Shown piece by piece: positions 1 to 11,600 of a stretch of 64,000 nt of DNA. The DNA lies in the NCBI GenBank assembly GCA_905221605.1, contig CAJNDS010000502.1:142501-206500 (forward strand), written 5' to 3'. This DNA is from Symbiodinium natans. Its lineage: Eukaryota; Sar; Dinophyceae; Suessiales; Symbiodiniaceae. Numbering within the stretch: the first letter of the stretch is position 1; each line of letters starts with the position of its first letter. The translations under genes and the position numbers were made by a program. The notes under the pieces are model-generated. The model was not told the origin of the DNA and made no database searches. It saw nothing but the letters and a program-made list of their open reading frames with translations.

Positions 1-243
1 AACTCCCCGCGGAAAAAAACCATCGCCATGCTTTCGGAGAGAAGGAGAAAGACAAGGAAGAACTTACGTAGTTTCTCAGCCACGTGCAGTTGCGCAAGAA
101 CAAAATCTCCCAAGCCATGTGCTCGCATATGCTCGTCTCACTCATGACACACCTCCTATGCCCTTGGTGCAAATAGAGTCCTCTGTTCATGCTCCAATCC
201 TTGAACATTGAAACTGCAGGAGGGCTGCGAAGTGCAGACACTC

Positions 244-330
244 CAACCCTAAACCCTAAACCCTAAACCCAAAACCCTAAACCCAAAACCCTAAACCCTA
301 AACACTAAACACTCAACATTAAACCCTAAC
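244..330 (-). repeat. Interstitial telomere-like heptamer array (CCCTAAA)n
   Basis: About twelve 7-bp words read on the plus strand as CCCTAAA with CCCAAAA, CACTAAA and ACTCAAC variants. The phase stays at 7 bp while the words become less exact from left to right. This is the C-rich strand of a TTTAGGG-type telomere repeat, known from plants, dinoflagellates and some other algae. It is too short and impure to be a functional telomere end, so it is called an interstitial or relict telomeric tract. The 240 bases before it hold nothing I recognise. Confidence 0.85.
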
Positions 331-409
331 CCCACAACCCCCCTCTTTCGGGCCTCGATTCCCCTGTTCACGATACCATGGCTGGGATCTCCAAAGGGAC
401 AGGACAGCT

Positions 410-500
410 CCTTAGGGTTGGAGACTTAAGCTTCAGGTTTAGGGTTTCGGGAAATGCCCAACCATCTTGCTGCTCGGGCTTCGGATTTAGGGTTTCGGGT
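410..500 (+). repeat. Scattered TTTAGGG-type words, opposite orientation
   Basis: Words such as TTAGGGTTGG, GGTTTAGGGTTTCGG and GGATTTAGGGTTTCGG occur within 90 bp. They read as the G-rich strand, so the orientation is flipped relative to the tract 100 bp to the left. Together they form a degenerate head-to-head arrangement of telomere-like sequence. Confidence 0.6.
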
Positions 501-1720
501 GGAGAGCTCAGGGCTTCATGGCTTCATGTTGTTGTTCCAGATATCTGAGATGCTGACATGTGATACGCTACAGAGGAACTTACTTGTCCGTTGCAGAAGT
601 AAACGCGTTGGACAGAACATAAAAGAAGTGCAGCAGCAGGCGTTGGCAGGCACGACTGACCTTTTGAGCGCACTTCGTGTGACTGCGGGCAACTGCCGGT
701 CAGTGAGAGGCCTACGCAAGCCACTGCCAGGTGTCGGAGCGTCTCCGAATCACCCCATTGCTCGCTTTGCGCACGTCCGAGCCGAAGGATCTCACATGAC
801 CGGCAGGAGCCAAGGAACGCATCCCGCAGGCGGCACTGACATGCGCACAGGGCAGTCTTGCAGGACTCAAGAGGAAGTGAGGAGCACGGCAACACTGCAA
901 GGCCGTGCCTGAAGTCGTCAAGTGGTATCCTCTAGGCGAAGAAGTTCAATGGAGAACTTAGGGGTCCCATCTCCACGGGTGAACATTTGGGAAGTTGAGC
1001 AGGGTGTGCCCAGAGCTCCGGACCTGGACCGTGTGAGGGTCTCGATCCAGGTGACATAGGTGACGGCTGAGAGGATGAAGGAGGGCACAGAGGTCGGCTG
1101 CACACGGCCAAATCTACCAAAACGGGGCCATGACGGCCACCTGGCACAAGACTCGCACGGCCGCCGGCTTTGGGCCTCTTGCTTGGCGAGAGTGGCAAAG
1201 AGGGATGTCTTGAATCCGGTAAGTGGATTGAATGGGTTCAAAGCTGCAGAGAGCCCGTCCTCGCGGTCCCCTGCAATGTTACAAAGCCTCCCCGAATTGC
1301 TCATACTGCTTCTCTCGCTTCTCATCTGTGCTGCGCGCGTTCCTGGCCGATACGGCTCACTGATCACTGATGCTGACCGTATCACTGATCGGCAAAGCGG
1401 CAAAGGCACAGAAGGGGCGCCCCTAAGGGCGAGCGGTCGCCGAACTCGACATTTCGCCTCTCAGCCCATGATTTCCGTAGGGCCTCTCTTATTGCGCATT
1501 TGCGCAGAGCGTTCAGAGCGTTGGCATGGCGAAAGCTGCCCGTATGCCCCTCTCCGAACACCCCAAACCCCTAGAGCGGGCAATCGCGTGTCCACCAGCG
1601 GGGAGTCAAAGTCAAAGCAAGTTTCCTCGACTCTGAGCCTTCCTGTTTGGGCTTCTGCTCGGGTCCCCCTACAAGCCGTGTGAGCCCTCAAAGTCTTGGA
1701 GCCCACCCTGAGCCCTAAGC
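501..1720. other. Unique sequence without recognisable gene
   Basis: Open frames up to 207 codons exist on both strands (for example 1060-1683 plus, 918-1409 minus), but overlapping frames are open to similar lengths and none shows a domain, a signal peptide or a codon bias that sets it apart. In GC-rich DNA such frames are expected by chance. I find no gene that can be supported here. Confidence 0.5.
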
Positions 1721-1721
1721 C

Positions 1722-1922
1722 CGAAACCCTAAACCCCCAAAACACTTCCTAAGTCCTTTAGAGGCCCCGAAAACTCGAAAATTCCTAAAGCCCGTGCCGG
1801 ATTTTCGGCGACCTCGTCCACCTCGGCTCCTCGGCTCAGTCGGCTCCGCATGTCTTAAGCGGGGTTTAGGGTTTAGGGCTTAAGGTTTAGGGTTTGGGGT
1901 TTGGGATTTAGGGCTTCGGGTT
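1722..1922 (+). repeat. Telomere-like words, inverted pair
   Basis: CCCGAAACCCTAAACCCCC lies at about 1722-1740. At 1861-1922 there is a run of G-strand words (GGGTTTA, GGGCTTA, GGGTTTG, GGATTTA, GGGCTTC) in near 7-bp phase. The two tracts face each other across about 120 bp. Both are degenerate, as expected of old internal telomeric sequence. Confidence 0.7.
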
Positions 1923-2594
1923 TTTGGCGTATGTCAAGCATGCCAGGCACGCCGGCCTCCTCGCAAGCCGGGTCCCTGTGGGGCACGTTGCGCTGGCCGA
2001 CCGCTTGGCTCCTGCCGCAGGCTTTGCGCCACGTAAGTGGTATCCACGCTGGAAAGCCCCGGTTTGAACTTCATGACGCACACTACCACCAATGCCGCGT
2101 GCAGACACTTGCCGATGCACTTCCTGATTTAATTTGACGGTGGGTCAAGCTCCTCGACACCGCCCTTTTCATGTGGTAAAAATCGCGCGGCCTTTTCTTC
2201 CCACTCCACATCAAGTTTCTCCAAATGAAGCGCCCTGCCTTGGCCATGATTGTCATACCCGGGATGCAGCACCCAGTATAAACCAATCTGCCTGCACATT
2301 GACCCCCCGGTGCCGCCCGGGCTACCCTGCGGCCTAGTGCGCGGTTTTCGCGGTTGCTAGTCGGGTTTCCCCTCCCTGGTTTTGCACCCGTGCTTGGAGC
2401 ATCATGGAGCCTGGGCACCCCCCTGCTTGGAGCCCTTTTACGGTGTCTTCCCTGAGCCCCCACAGCCCCGACGCGGCTGAGGCGCCAGCGCCAGCGCCAA
2501 GCAAAATCGACTTGGGTAGTTTCGCGCCGTCAGAGCCTAGATCGGCAACAGGCAGCCACAGCAACGGAGCCGGGTGTATATGCTCCAAGTGCAT
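1923..2594. other. Unique sequence, nothing recognised
   Basis: No domain, RNA gene or repeat is apparent. The short frames here (up to 126 codons) overlap on both strands. Confidence 0.45.
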
Positions 2595-2690
2595 GCTAAC
2601 TTCACGCTCAATTCATGCCCGATGGCCGACTCTGACCTCGCGCGGCTGGGGTGGTAGAGAGCACTGAGCGGACGAGCTTACCGCTTCAGC
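2595..2690 (+). repeat. Diverged edge of the 888-bp repeat family
   Basis: The stretch resembles about 3395-3480 inside the array: a CATGC word, then a GGCTGGGG(T/C)GGT(T)AGAG block, then GAGC(A/G)(G/C)ACGAG and CCGCTTCA. It looks like the remnant of an older unit left of the well-preserved copies. Confidence 0.5.
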
Positions 2691-3639
2691 CTGCCTCCTG
2701 GCTCGGCAGTACGTCGGTTGTATGTGTTCAGCGTTGCCAGAACAGTGCTGGCATCCCGTTAACGTAGCTTCGAATGTGAAATATTGCGGAAGTAGACACA
2801 TCTGAACCTGTACACTTCAAAACCACATTTTCCCAAGCCGTGCATGGATTTCGGGGTGGCTCATCTGCTCTTGACCTATGATGGGTCAGCGCCGCGCACG
2901 CTTTCGACACTGCTCTTTACTTAAGTATTGAGTGTGGTCCTCGTGTGCCCTCCAAGCGGATTCCGAGCACACAGCCATGCAGCAGACCATGCAGATGTGT
3001 TCTCAGCGCAGCTTTGCGACTAAATGCTTTGAGTTGGTGATGCTGAACTGCATCGTCGCCCGTGCTGCCTTAAACTGGCAACAGACTTGGAGGCTTGCCG
3101 CCGCAGTTGAAACAGGGCCCCTCATCCGGTGATGCTAGCAATCGAGCCGGTGAACTGCATCGCCCTCGCCACCTTACCACTTTAAGCTGAGAACAGACTT
3201 AGGGACGGAGATCTTAGCCGACGGTGCCAGCAGGGAGCGCAGCGCAGCACTGAGTACGCCAAGGTCAAGCCAACTGCCAAGCAACATCGGCCGGGCCGAA
3301 ATTGAATTGCGCGGCGGAATGGACGATTCAGCAGTGCAACGACAACGCGTTGTCCACCCACACGTCACATTCCACAGGCTCTGTCAAGCCTCATGCTCCA
3401 TTCATGCACCACGTGTGGCTGGGGCGGTTAGAGGACACTGAGCGCACGAGGCTGCCGCTTCAAAGCCGAGGGCCAATTAAGCCAGGGCACGGAATGGGTC
3501 TCTCCGATGCCTCATACCTGCGCAGCCGCCGTGAGAGGCGTAGCACAAGGCATCCGGGCACAGCACGCGCCGGTGTCCACGCGTCCATCACGCAAAGCTT
3601 GACATCCCAGAATGCGCGCTACAACTTCTGACGTCTTGC
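2691..3639 (+). repeat. 888-bp tandem repeat, unit 1 (949 bp)
   Basis: Starts at CTGCCTCCTGGCTCGGCAG. It matches unit 2 almost base for base except for about 60 extra bases near 2844-2907, between CCAAGCCGTG and the CACTGCTCTTTACTTAAG word. Small open frames recur at the same place in each unit (66 aa plus, 64 aa minus, 109 aa plus). They are conserved because the DNA is conserved, and no domain supports them as genes. Confidence 0.9.
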
Positions 3640-4527
3640 CTGCCTCCTGGCTCGGCAGTACGTCGGTTGTATGTGTTCAGCGTTGCCAGAACAGTGCTGG
3701 CATCCCGTTAACGTAGCTTCGATTGTGAAATATTGCGGAAGTAGACAAATCTGAACCTGTACACTTCAAAACCACCTTTTTGCCAAGCCGTGCAACACTG
3801 CTCTTTACTTAAGTATTGATTGTGGTCCTCGTGTGCCCTCCAAGCAGATTCCGAGCACACAGCCATGCAGCAGACCATGCGGATGTGTTCTCAGCGCAGC
3901 TTTGCGACTAAATGCTTCGAGTTGGTGATGCTGATCTGCATCGTCGCCCGTGCTGCCTTAAACTGGCAACAGACTTGGAGGCTTGCCGCCGCAGTTGAAA
4001 CAGGGCCCCTCATCCGGTGACGCTAGCAATCGAGCCGGTGAACTGCATCGCCCTCGCCACCTTACCACTTTAAGCTGAGAACAGACTTAGGGACGGAGAT
4101 CTTAGCCGACGGTGCCAGCAGGGAGCGCAGCGCAGCACTGAGTACGCCAAGGTCAAGCCAACTGCCAAGCAACATCGGCCGGGCCGAAATTGAATTGCGC
4201 GGCGGAATGGACGATTCAGCAGTGCAACGACAACGCGTTGTCCACCCACACGTCACATTCCACAGGCTCTGTCAAGCCTCATGCTCCATTCATGCACCAC
4301 GTGTGGCTGGGGCGGTTAGAGGACACTGAGCGCACGAGGCTGCCGCTTCAAAGCCGAGGGCCAATTAAGCCAGGGCACGGAATGGGTCTCTCCGATGCCT
4401 CATACCTGCGCAGCCGCCGTGAGAGGCGTAGCACAAGGCATCCGGGCACAGCACGCGCCGGTGTCCACGCGTCCATCACGCAAAGCTTGACATCCCAGAA
4501 TGCGCGCTACAACTTCTGACGTCTTGC
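3640..4527 (+). repeat. 888-bp tandem repeat, unit 2
   Basis: Begins with the same CTGCCTCCTGGCTCGG word and runs exactly 888 bp to the next copy. It is nearly identical to units 1 and 3, which suggests recent amplification or ongoing homogenisation. Confidence 0.92.
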
Positions 4528-5165
4528 CTGCCTCCTGGCTCGGCAGTACGTCGGTTGTATGTGTTCAGCGTTGCCAGAACAGTGCTGGCATCCCGTTAAC
4601 GTAGCTTCGATTGTGAAATATTGCGGAAGTAGACAAATCTGAACCTGTACACTTCAAAACCACCTTTTTGCCAAGCCGTGCAACACTGCTCTTTACTTAA
4701 GTATTGAGTGTGGTCCTCGTGTGCCCTCCAAACGGATTCCGAGCACACAGCCATGCAGCAGACCATGCGGATGTGTTCTCAGCACAGCTTTGCGACTAAA
4801 TGCTTCGAGTTGGTGACGCTGATCTGCATCGTCGCCCGTGCTGCCTTAAACTGGCAACAGACTTGGAGGCTTGCCGCCGCAGTTGAAACAGGGCCCCTCA
4901 TCCGGTGATGCTAGCAATCGAGCCGGTGAACTGCATCGCCCTCGCCACCTCACCACTTTAAGCTGAGAACAGACTTAGGGACGGAGATCTTAGCCGACGG
5001 TGCCAGCAGGGAGCGCAGCGCAGCACTGAGTACGCCAAGGTCAAGCCAACTGCCAAGCAACATCGGCCGGGCCGAAATTGAATTGCGCGGCGGAATGGAC
5101 GATTCAGCAGTGCAACGACAACGCGTTGTCCACCCACACGTCACATTCCACAGGCTCTGTCAAGA
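4528..5165 (+). repeat. 888-bp tandem repeat, unit 3 (truncated)
   Basis: Matches unit 2 with only a few substitutions up to CACAGGCTCTGTCAAG near 5165, then breaks abruptly. The last ~250 bp of the unit, including its 109-codon frame, is absent. Confidence 0.9.
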
Positions 5166-5204
5166 CATTCTACGTCAGTTCTGCAACGCTTGGTTATCCT
5201 AGCC

Positions 5205-5590
5205 CTATGGTCCACTCATGCGCGGCGGACAACTCTGACAAGGAGGCAATACCGTGATTGCGGCACGGTCATGCGTGGCCGGGTCGGTACAGAGCACGAG
5301 CTTGTTGCTTCAGTGCCGAGGGCCAATTATGCCCAAAGCCAACTTGATGACTTTAAAATTTGTGGTGCACGTTATTGTTGCACTCCGTCCTGGGTCTTTC
5401 TGCCTTAGGTTCAGCTCCCATTCCGAGCACGGCCTGCAAGCCAAATGTTCTCCGTGCCGCCTTGGAGCGGGAGCGCCAGCAGGAGCTCTGGAACCACTCT
5501 GAAGCAAACTCGAGTTGGTGATGGTGAGCTGCAGCGCGCTTGCCGCTTTAAACCGATGAAAGAGTTGGAGGCTTGTTTGCATCACTTTCA
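5205..5590 (+). repeat. Older diverged copy of the 888-bp family
   Basis: Words of the repeat return in altered form: GCCGAGGGCCAATTA near 5317, and GTTGGTGATG...GCTGC...TTTAAAC...TTGGAGGCTTG near 5515-5575, comparable to 3920-3990. The order agrees with the intact units but there are many substitutions and indels. The array therefore sits between older copies of itself. Confidence 0.55.
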
Positions 5591-6870
5591 TCACTTTCAT
5601 GCGCGGGTTTAGGGGGGATCTCAGGCGGTGATGCGAACAGAAGCTAAGCAGCTTTTGCAAAGCGGTGCCCTAGCTTGATGCTCCTTGCGTGAAGGGCTCT
5701 GGGCCAAGCAGGGCCAAGCTGCCTATTCAATCAGAACTGGCTGGGGGTCTCTTACCTGGGGCGCGTGTTTAGGGGTACCCTGGCACAGAGGTGCCCCTTA
5801 AGAAGTGCATCTGAGAATCTGGGCATCTTCGGAGTAGCCCAACGTGACCTTACAAGTGAGCCTTCCCTGCGTCTGAGGACGGCACGAGGACAAAACAGCA
5901 CATGAGGAGTGCTGAAGCTGCGGATACAAGCAGCCCGAAAGCACCTTCCCTACTTCTGAGGGCGGCGCGAGGACAAGCCTACACAAGGGAATTCCAAAAC
6001 TTGCAGACATCCATCTCACAAGCAAGCGGGCACGCGCGCGCACACGCCCCTTGCGAAACTCTTCAAGAAAGCGCCTTCCCTACTTCTGAGGGCGTGGACA
6101 AACTGACACAAGGGAGCACAGCACATGCCGACATGCTCACTGGCCTCCCTCGACGCAGGCAAGCGTGTGCGCGTGTGCCTGCGAGGAGTTGGTCAGGCTG
6201 GCCGGATTCCAGCGCGAAGAGTACCCTACGGATCCCGAAACTTAAGGACCTTCACCGCCTTCACCTTCTGAGTTCAGGAAGCCAGCTGCGGGGTCCCGGA
6301 GCAGGGTCGCGGGGCTCCCCCTTTGCACCATCAACGAAGCCAGTAGCTGCTTGTAGCTCCTCCCTTCTGGGCGTTTAAACCTAAGTCCTGAAAGGGGCAC
6401 GGTGGCTGTGCAGACGGCTTGACTTCCGAAAGTGACCCTTCAGTCTCGCGGCGAGCCCGCATACCGGAGTCGCTGCGACAGGTTTAGGTGCTATGGTGCA
6501 GGGACTACGTCGGGCGACAGTGCTTCGGGGCTGCGTTGGGCACACCGGCGATACATGGGGGAGGTTCCGAAGCGCCCTTGCAGCGAAGCTCCCTTTGATG
6601 GAAATTATAGGCTTATGGGGGCATATGGATTGCACGCAGACTCGAGTGGCAAAATGCAGTCTCCGGAGGCCAAATCCGCATCACTCGCCACACTGCAGAA
6701 ATGCGAAAGAAGAACATCCGAATGCTGTTGGCCCTCGTAAACCCTCGCCTGTGCCTTTCTTCTGTGCAGAGAATTTCCAGCACGCCGCAAGGTTGCCATA
6801 TGCCAACAGGCGCAGCCGATGTAGAGGGGCTCATCTACGCGCAGGCATAGGGAGTTCTTGCTATCATCGG
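5591..6870. other. Mostly unique sequence with a short internal repeat
   Basis: Three imperfect copies of a block reading CCTTCCCTACTTCTGAGGGC followed by GCGAGGAC or similar lie at about 5858, 5942 and 6072. The rest shows no domain or RNA gene. A tRNA T-loop-like GGTTCGATTC at 6884 lacks a paired stem. Confidence 0.5.
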
Positions 6871-9800
6871 ACGATGATCTCCCGGTTCGATTCTGAGGTC
6901 CCCTTTAAAGTCCATGGAGCATCGCTGCCTCATCGCTTGCGAGGGAGCGCTCGGCTCATTGCAGGCTGACTCGGAGATATTTGCCTCTGCCTCTGCCTCT
7001 GCCCCTGCCCCCTCACAACAGCACGAAGCTGAATCACTGACATCGTGCCGCCCGAACGCAGCAAGCAACAAGCACAGCAACCTCAAACGTCAACGTCACG
7101 TGCAGCATCTAGCCTGGGGCAACATCGGAACACCTGTCCGATGCAAAGGCCGGCTCCTGCCTGGCTTCTCGACGAGGTTGAAAGCCTCACCGGGCCGTCA
7201 AAGAGCCTCCCATGAGCCCCGCCCTAGACGTAATCCGTGTATGCCACATCGAAGCTTCCTTTGAAGAGCTCCCTCTCGAGGATCCCCCCACCACCCCCAC
7301 CAATAAATAAGGTCCGCAGCTATTACGACGTTTCCTCATGTTGAAGCGGAAGAACCAATCTGACATTGGCAAAAATCATGTACATGACTGCCCGACCGAC
7401 TCGACTATACCTCTTGCCCACCTTTCCACTCTCACAAACTGGGCATGGGAGAGCGGTGGCACCCCTCCTGCCCAGTACAATTCTGGGTCCCCCTGCTCCT
7501 TGACTCGAGCTGTCTTCACCGGCGCTCCGTCTTGACCTTTTCGTCTGGGCCAACTTGCCGAAGACTGAAGATACATGTAAGTGCTCCGTCACTTTCTGTG
7601 TTGGAGATCACTGCCCCGAGGCACTCCAAAACTGCACCGCCACGGTTGCATGTGCAAGGTCTCTTGGCGCAGCTGTGGAAGTTGCGCGCGTAGCGGGCGC
7701 TCGCAAAGCCAGGAAGGCAGGCTGATCTCTGCTCCAAGTCACACGCCGTAGCTGGATCACGCGGGCAGAAGCCATGCCGTAACTTGGCACAGCGCACCAC
7801 GTCTCACCAAAGCGCTGCGATGCGGCCGCAAGCCTCAAATCAGGATCGCAAAGGGACCCTACGACCCTACTTAACCCCACGCTGTGCCCCAACGGCACAG
7901 AATGAGATATGCTGACATACGATGACACATGACGACACATGGCTCCCGGAGCACCATTCCTGAGAAGGTCGACGCCGCAGGCACCCACCGGCGTCCGTAG
8001 GCCGCAGGGCAGTCAGCATCACCCTTAGCACGTGATGCTCAGAGCAGACAGCTGCCGCGCACTCCTCTCCCGAAGGTGCCGTCTCTGCTGCCTGCGGCAA
8101 GGTCATGCTCGCCTGGCCTCCACGAGAGCCTCCACTTGGGTTTAACATTTACAGGTTTGTTAGATTCTCAATCCTGGTGCACGAGCAGGGAAACGAATGC
8201 TGGTCACGGCACAGAGTGGCAGGCTAACGCGTCCCACAGCTCCTGGTGCACCAACAAGGTATCCCAAAGCATTCGATTTGCCTCTAGCCTCTGATGCCTC
8301 TGATCTCTCACACTAGGATCTACTTACGCAGTCGTGGACACAGGCGGCACACAGGTGTCACAGGCACCAGACGGCCGTCGGGAATGCAAGCAGAGCATCA
8401 TCGCTTGCGAGGGAGCACTAGGTTCGCAAGCTGACTCGGAGTCTGTGTGCTCAACTTGCCTCTGCCCACATCACTGACCTACATCCGGCCGGACAAGTGC
8501 AGCAATGTTGCTGTCACTGCTGCTTGCTGCAAGGTCGTCAGGAGAGCCTCCACTTGGGTTCAGGTGGTCCAGCGTCTACAGGTGCGCACGAGCACAGAAA
8601 GGAATGCTGGTCACAGCACAGAGCGGCAGGCGACCGCATCCCACAGCCCCCCTAGTGCTTCAACAGATTGTCCCGAAGCGTTCGCTTTGCCTCTAGCCTC
8701 TGATGCCTCTGATGTTTCTGCTGTCCCTGATGCCTCTGATGTCTCTGATGTCTCACTCTGGAAGCTACTTTTGCGGTCGTGGACACAGGCGGCACACCGG
8801 AGAAACAGGTACTAGCCGGTCGTCGGGAATGCAAGCAGAGCATCGTCGCTTGCGAGGGAGCACTCGGCTCGTTGCAGGCTTGGAGATGTTCGGATGTCTC
8901 GGTGTGCTCAACTTGCCTCTGCCTCTGACCCTGCCTTCCCAACAGCAGCGCACGAAGCTGAATCACTGACATCGTGCCGCCCGAATGCAGCAAGCAGCAA
9001 GCATAGCAACCTCAAACGTCCCGCGCGGCCTTTCGCCTGGGGGAACATCGGAAAACAGGTCTGATGCAAAGACCGGCTCCTGCCTGGCTTCTCGGCAAGA
9101 TTGAAAGCCTGCTCACCGGGCCGTCAAACAACCTCCCGTCGGCCCCACCACATCCTTGCCGTTCCTTATCGATCATCGTTTCCTGTGAGAACTTTGCGCG
9201 CACCCCATGCAGGGCTCTCTCGTTGCACCAAGCTGTCGTCGACGAGGCTCCCTGACTCCAGTTGCACCACGTCCGCCTGTGCGGTCTTCACAGCGCTTCG
9301 CAGGAGCTCCGTCTTGGCCTTGTATAGTCTCTGACAGCCATCACGGCTTTCTGTGGCCGGTGTGGCCAACTTGCTGAAAACTCAAGGTACATGTAAGAGC
9401 TCCATCACTTTCTGAGGTGGAGATCACTGCCTCAAGGCGCTCCGGAACTGCACCGCGACGGTTGCATGTGCAATGTCTCTTGGTGCAGCCGTAGACGTCG
9501 CGTGCGCAGCGGGCGCTCGCGAAGCCAGAAAGACGGGCTGATCTCCGCTCCAGGACACGCGCCACTGCATCACGCGGGCAGAAGTCACCCTGTAACTTGG
9601 CACAGCGCACCACGTCTCACCACACGGCTGCGATGCAGCCGCGAGGCCACGGCGGACCAGTCTCAAATGAGCTTCAAAATCAGAAGCATCCGAAGCCTCA
9701 ATTCAGGATCGCAAAGGGGCCCTAACGGCACAGAATGGCACATGACGACATACGATGACACATGATGACACATGTCTCCCAAAGCACCAGTCACAAAGTC

Positions 9801-11600
9801 GACACCGCAGGCACCCGCAGGCGTCCGTAGGCAGCAGGGCAGTCAGCATCACCCATAGCACGTGATGCCAATGATGCTCACAAGCGGGCGTCTGCCGCAG
9901 CTGCTGTCACTGTTGCCTGCTGCAAGGTCATGCTTGCCTCCAAGAGAGCATCCACTTGGGTGCAACGTCTACAGGTTGCAAGATTCTCTCACTGATTGCA
10001 CTAACCAAGAAACGAATGCTGGTCACAGCACAGAGCGGCAGGCGACCGCATCCCACAGCCCCCCTAGTGCTTCAAAAGATTGTCCCGAAGCATTCTCTGA
10101 TGCCTCTTGCCTCTGATGCCTCTGATGCTTCTGCTGTCCCTGATGCCTCTGATGTCTTACTCTGGAAGCTACTTTTGCGGTCGTGGACACAGGCGCCACG
10201 CAGGAGACACGGGTACCAGCCGGTCGGGAAAGCAAGCAGCACATCATCGCTTGGGAGGGAGCGCTCGGCTCATTGCAGGCTCGGAGATGTTCGGCGCGCG
10301 GCAACCTTAAACGTCACGTGTAGCATCTGGGGGAAGATCGGAGAACATTTCTGATGCAAAGAACGGCTCCTGCCGGCCTTCTCGGCAAGATTGAAAGGCT
10401 GCTCACTGGGCAGCCTAAGGGCCGACGCCGGCTGGCAAACCTACATGAATCGAATATAACTCACACATCTTTGTTTAATATGTTTTGGGGTCCATTTTTG
10501 TGGTTCTGCATAGCCAAAAGATTCTCATTTTTCGATGGAATAGTGGTGGACTGCGGTGACTCAACAGGGATTTGATTTTATCACGGCTCTTGGTGTCCAA
10601 GGTATGGGCCCTTGCATAATGATTGACGGCCCGAAACTATGGGTACCTTGACTCCCAGCTGGCATTCCATTCCTCATGCCCAACCGATGGGACAACATTC
10701 CCACAAGCCACGGCCCACTCTTCCTCTCAGCAAATAGCGTCCGAAGTTTGGGCACCTTGATGTGTCAGACACATGTCCGGCGTTCGTGGCGGGAACTTGC
10801 GCAGCATCTCTTGTACCTTAGACAGAACCTGCAACCGGCCCCACCCGAGGCATACGCCAGGCCACACGCTTGCCGTTCCTCATCTATCATCGAACCTTTC
10901 CTGTGAGAACTTGCACCCCACGCAGGGCTCTCTCGTTGCACCAAGCTGTCGTCGACAAGGCTCCCTGACTCCAGTTGCACCACGTCCGCCTGTGCGGTCT
11001 TCACAGCGCTTCGCAGGAGCTCCGTCTTGGCCTTGTAGTCTCTGACAGCCATCACGGCTTTCTGTGGCCGGTGTGGCCAACTTGCTGAAAACTCAAGGTA
11101 CATGTAAGTGCTCCATCACTTTCTGAGGTGGAGATCACTGCCCCAAGGCACTCCAAAACTGCACCGTGACGGTTGCATGTGCAATGTCTCTTGGCGCAGC
11201 CGTAGACGTCGCGTGCGCTCCGCTCCAGGACACGCGCCACTGCATCACGCAGGCAGAAGTCACCCTGTAACTTGTCACAGCGCACCACGTCTCACCACAC
11301 TGCTGCGATGCAGCCGCGAGGCCACGGCGGACCAATCTCAAATGAGCTTCAAAATCCGAAGCATCCGAAGCCTCAATTCAGGATCGCAAAGGGACCCTAC
11401 TCAACCCCACGCCGTGCCCTAACGGCGCAGAATGGCACATGATGACATACGATGACACATGATGACACATGTCTCCCAAAGCACCATTCCTGACAAAGTC
11501 GACACCGCAGGCACCCGCAGGTGTCCGTAGGCAACAGGGCAGTCAGCATCACCCATAGCACGTGACGCTCAGAGCAGGCAGGTGCCCTGCACAGCACCAT
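6871..11600 (+). repeat. Mosaic array of ~1.7-1.8 kb units
   Basis: A fixed order of modules recurs about three times. One marker, CATCACTTTCTGAGGTGGAG or a close form, lies near 7588, 9403 and 11116. The GCATCACCCATAGCACGTGA-type marker lies near 8019, 9847 and 11547. A GATGCAAAGACCGGCTCCTG-type marker lies near 7140, 9062 and 10353. Spacings are about 1815 and 1713, and about 1828 and 1700. The marker CTTGCGAGGGAGC recurs near 6938, 8406, 8848 and (as CTTGGGAGGGAGC) 10250. The array carries an extra partial module at about 8505-8840. Copies differ by substitutions and internal deletions, so it is older than the 888-bp array. No protein domain was recognised in any frame. Confidence 0.8.
8698..8757 (+). 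repeat. 9-bp minisatellite (GATGCCTCT)n
   Basis: Words GATGCCTCT, GATGTTTCT, GCTGTCCCT, GATGTCTCT run in 9-bp phase. The same block recurs at 10098-10160 and, shortened, near 8284, always at the same position of the larger unit, so it is carried along as part of it. Confidence 0.75.

Noticed and set aside
244-330. A true chromosome end
   Set aside because: The tract is short, variant-rich and preceded by 243 bases of non-telomeric sequence.
6880-6905. tRNA T-loop-like GGTTCGATTC
   Set aside because: The flanking CCCGG and CTGAG do not pair, and no D-arm or acceptor stem fits around it.
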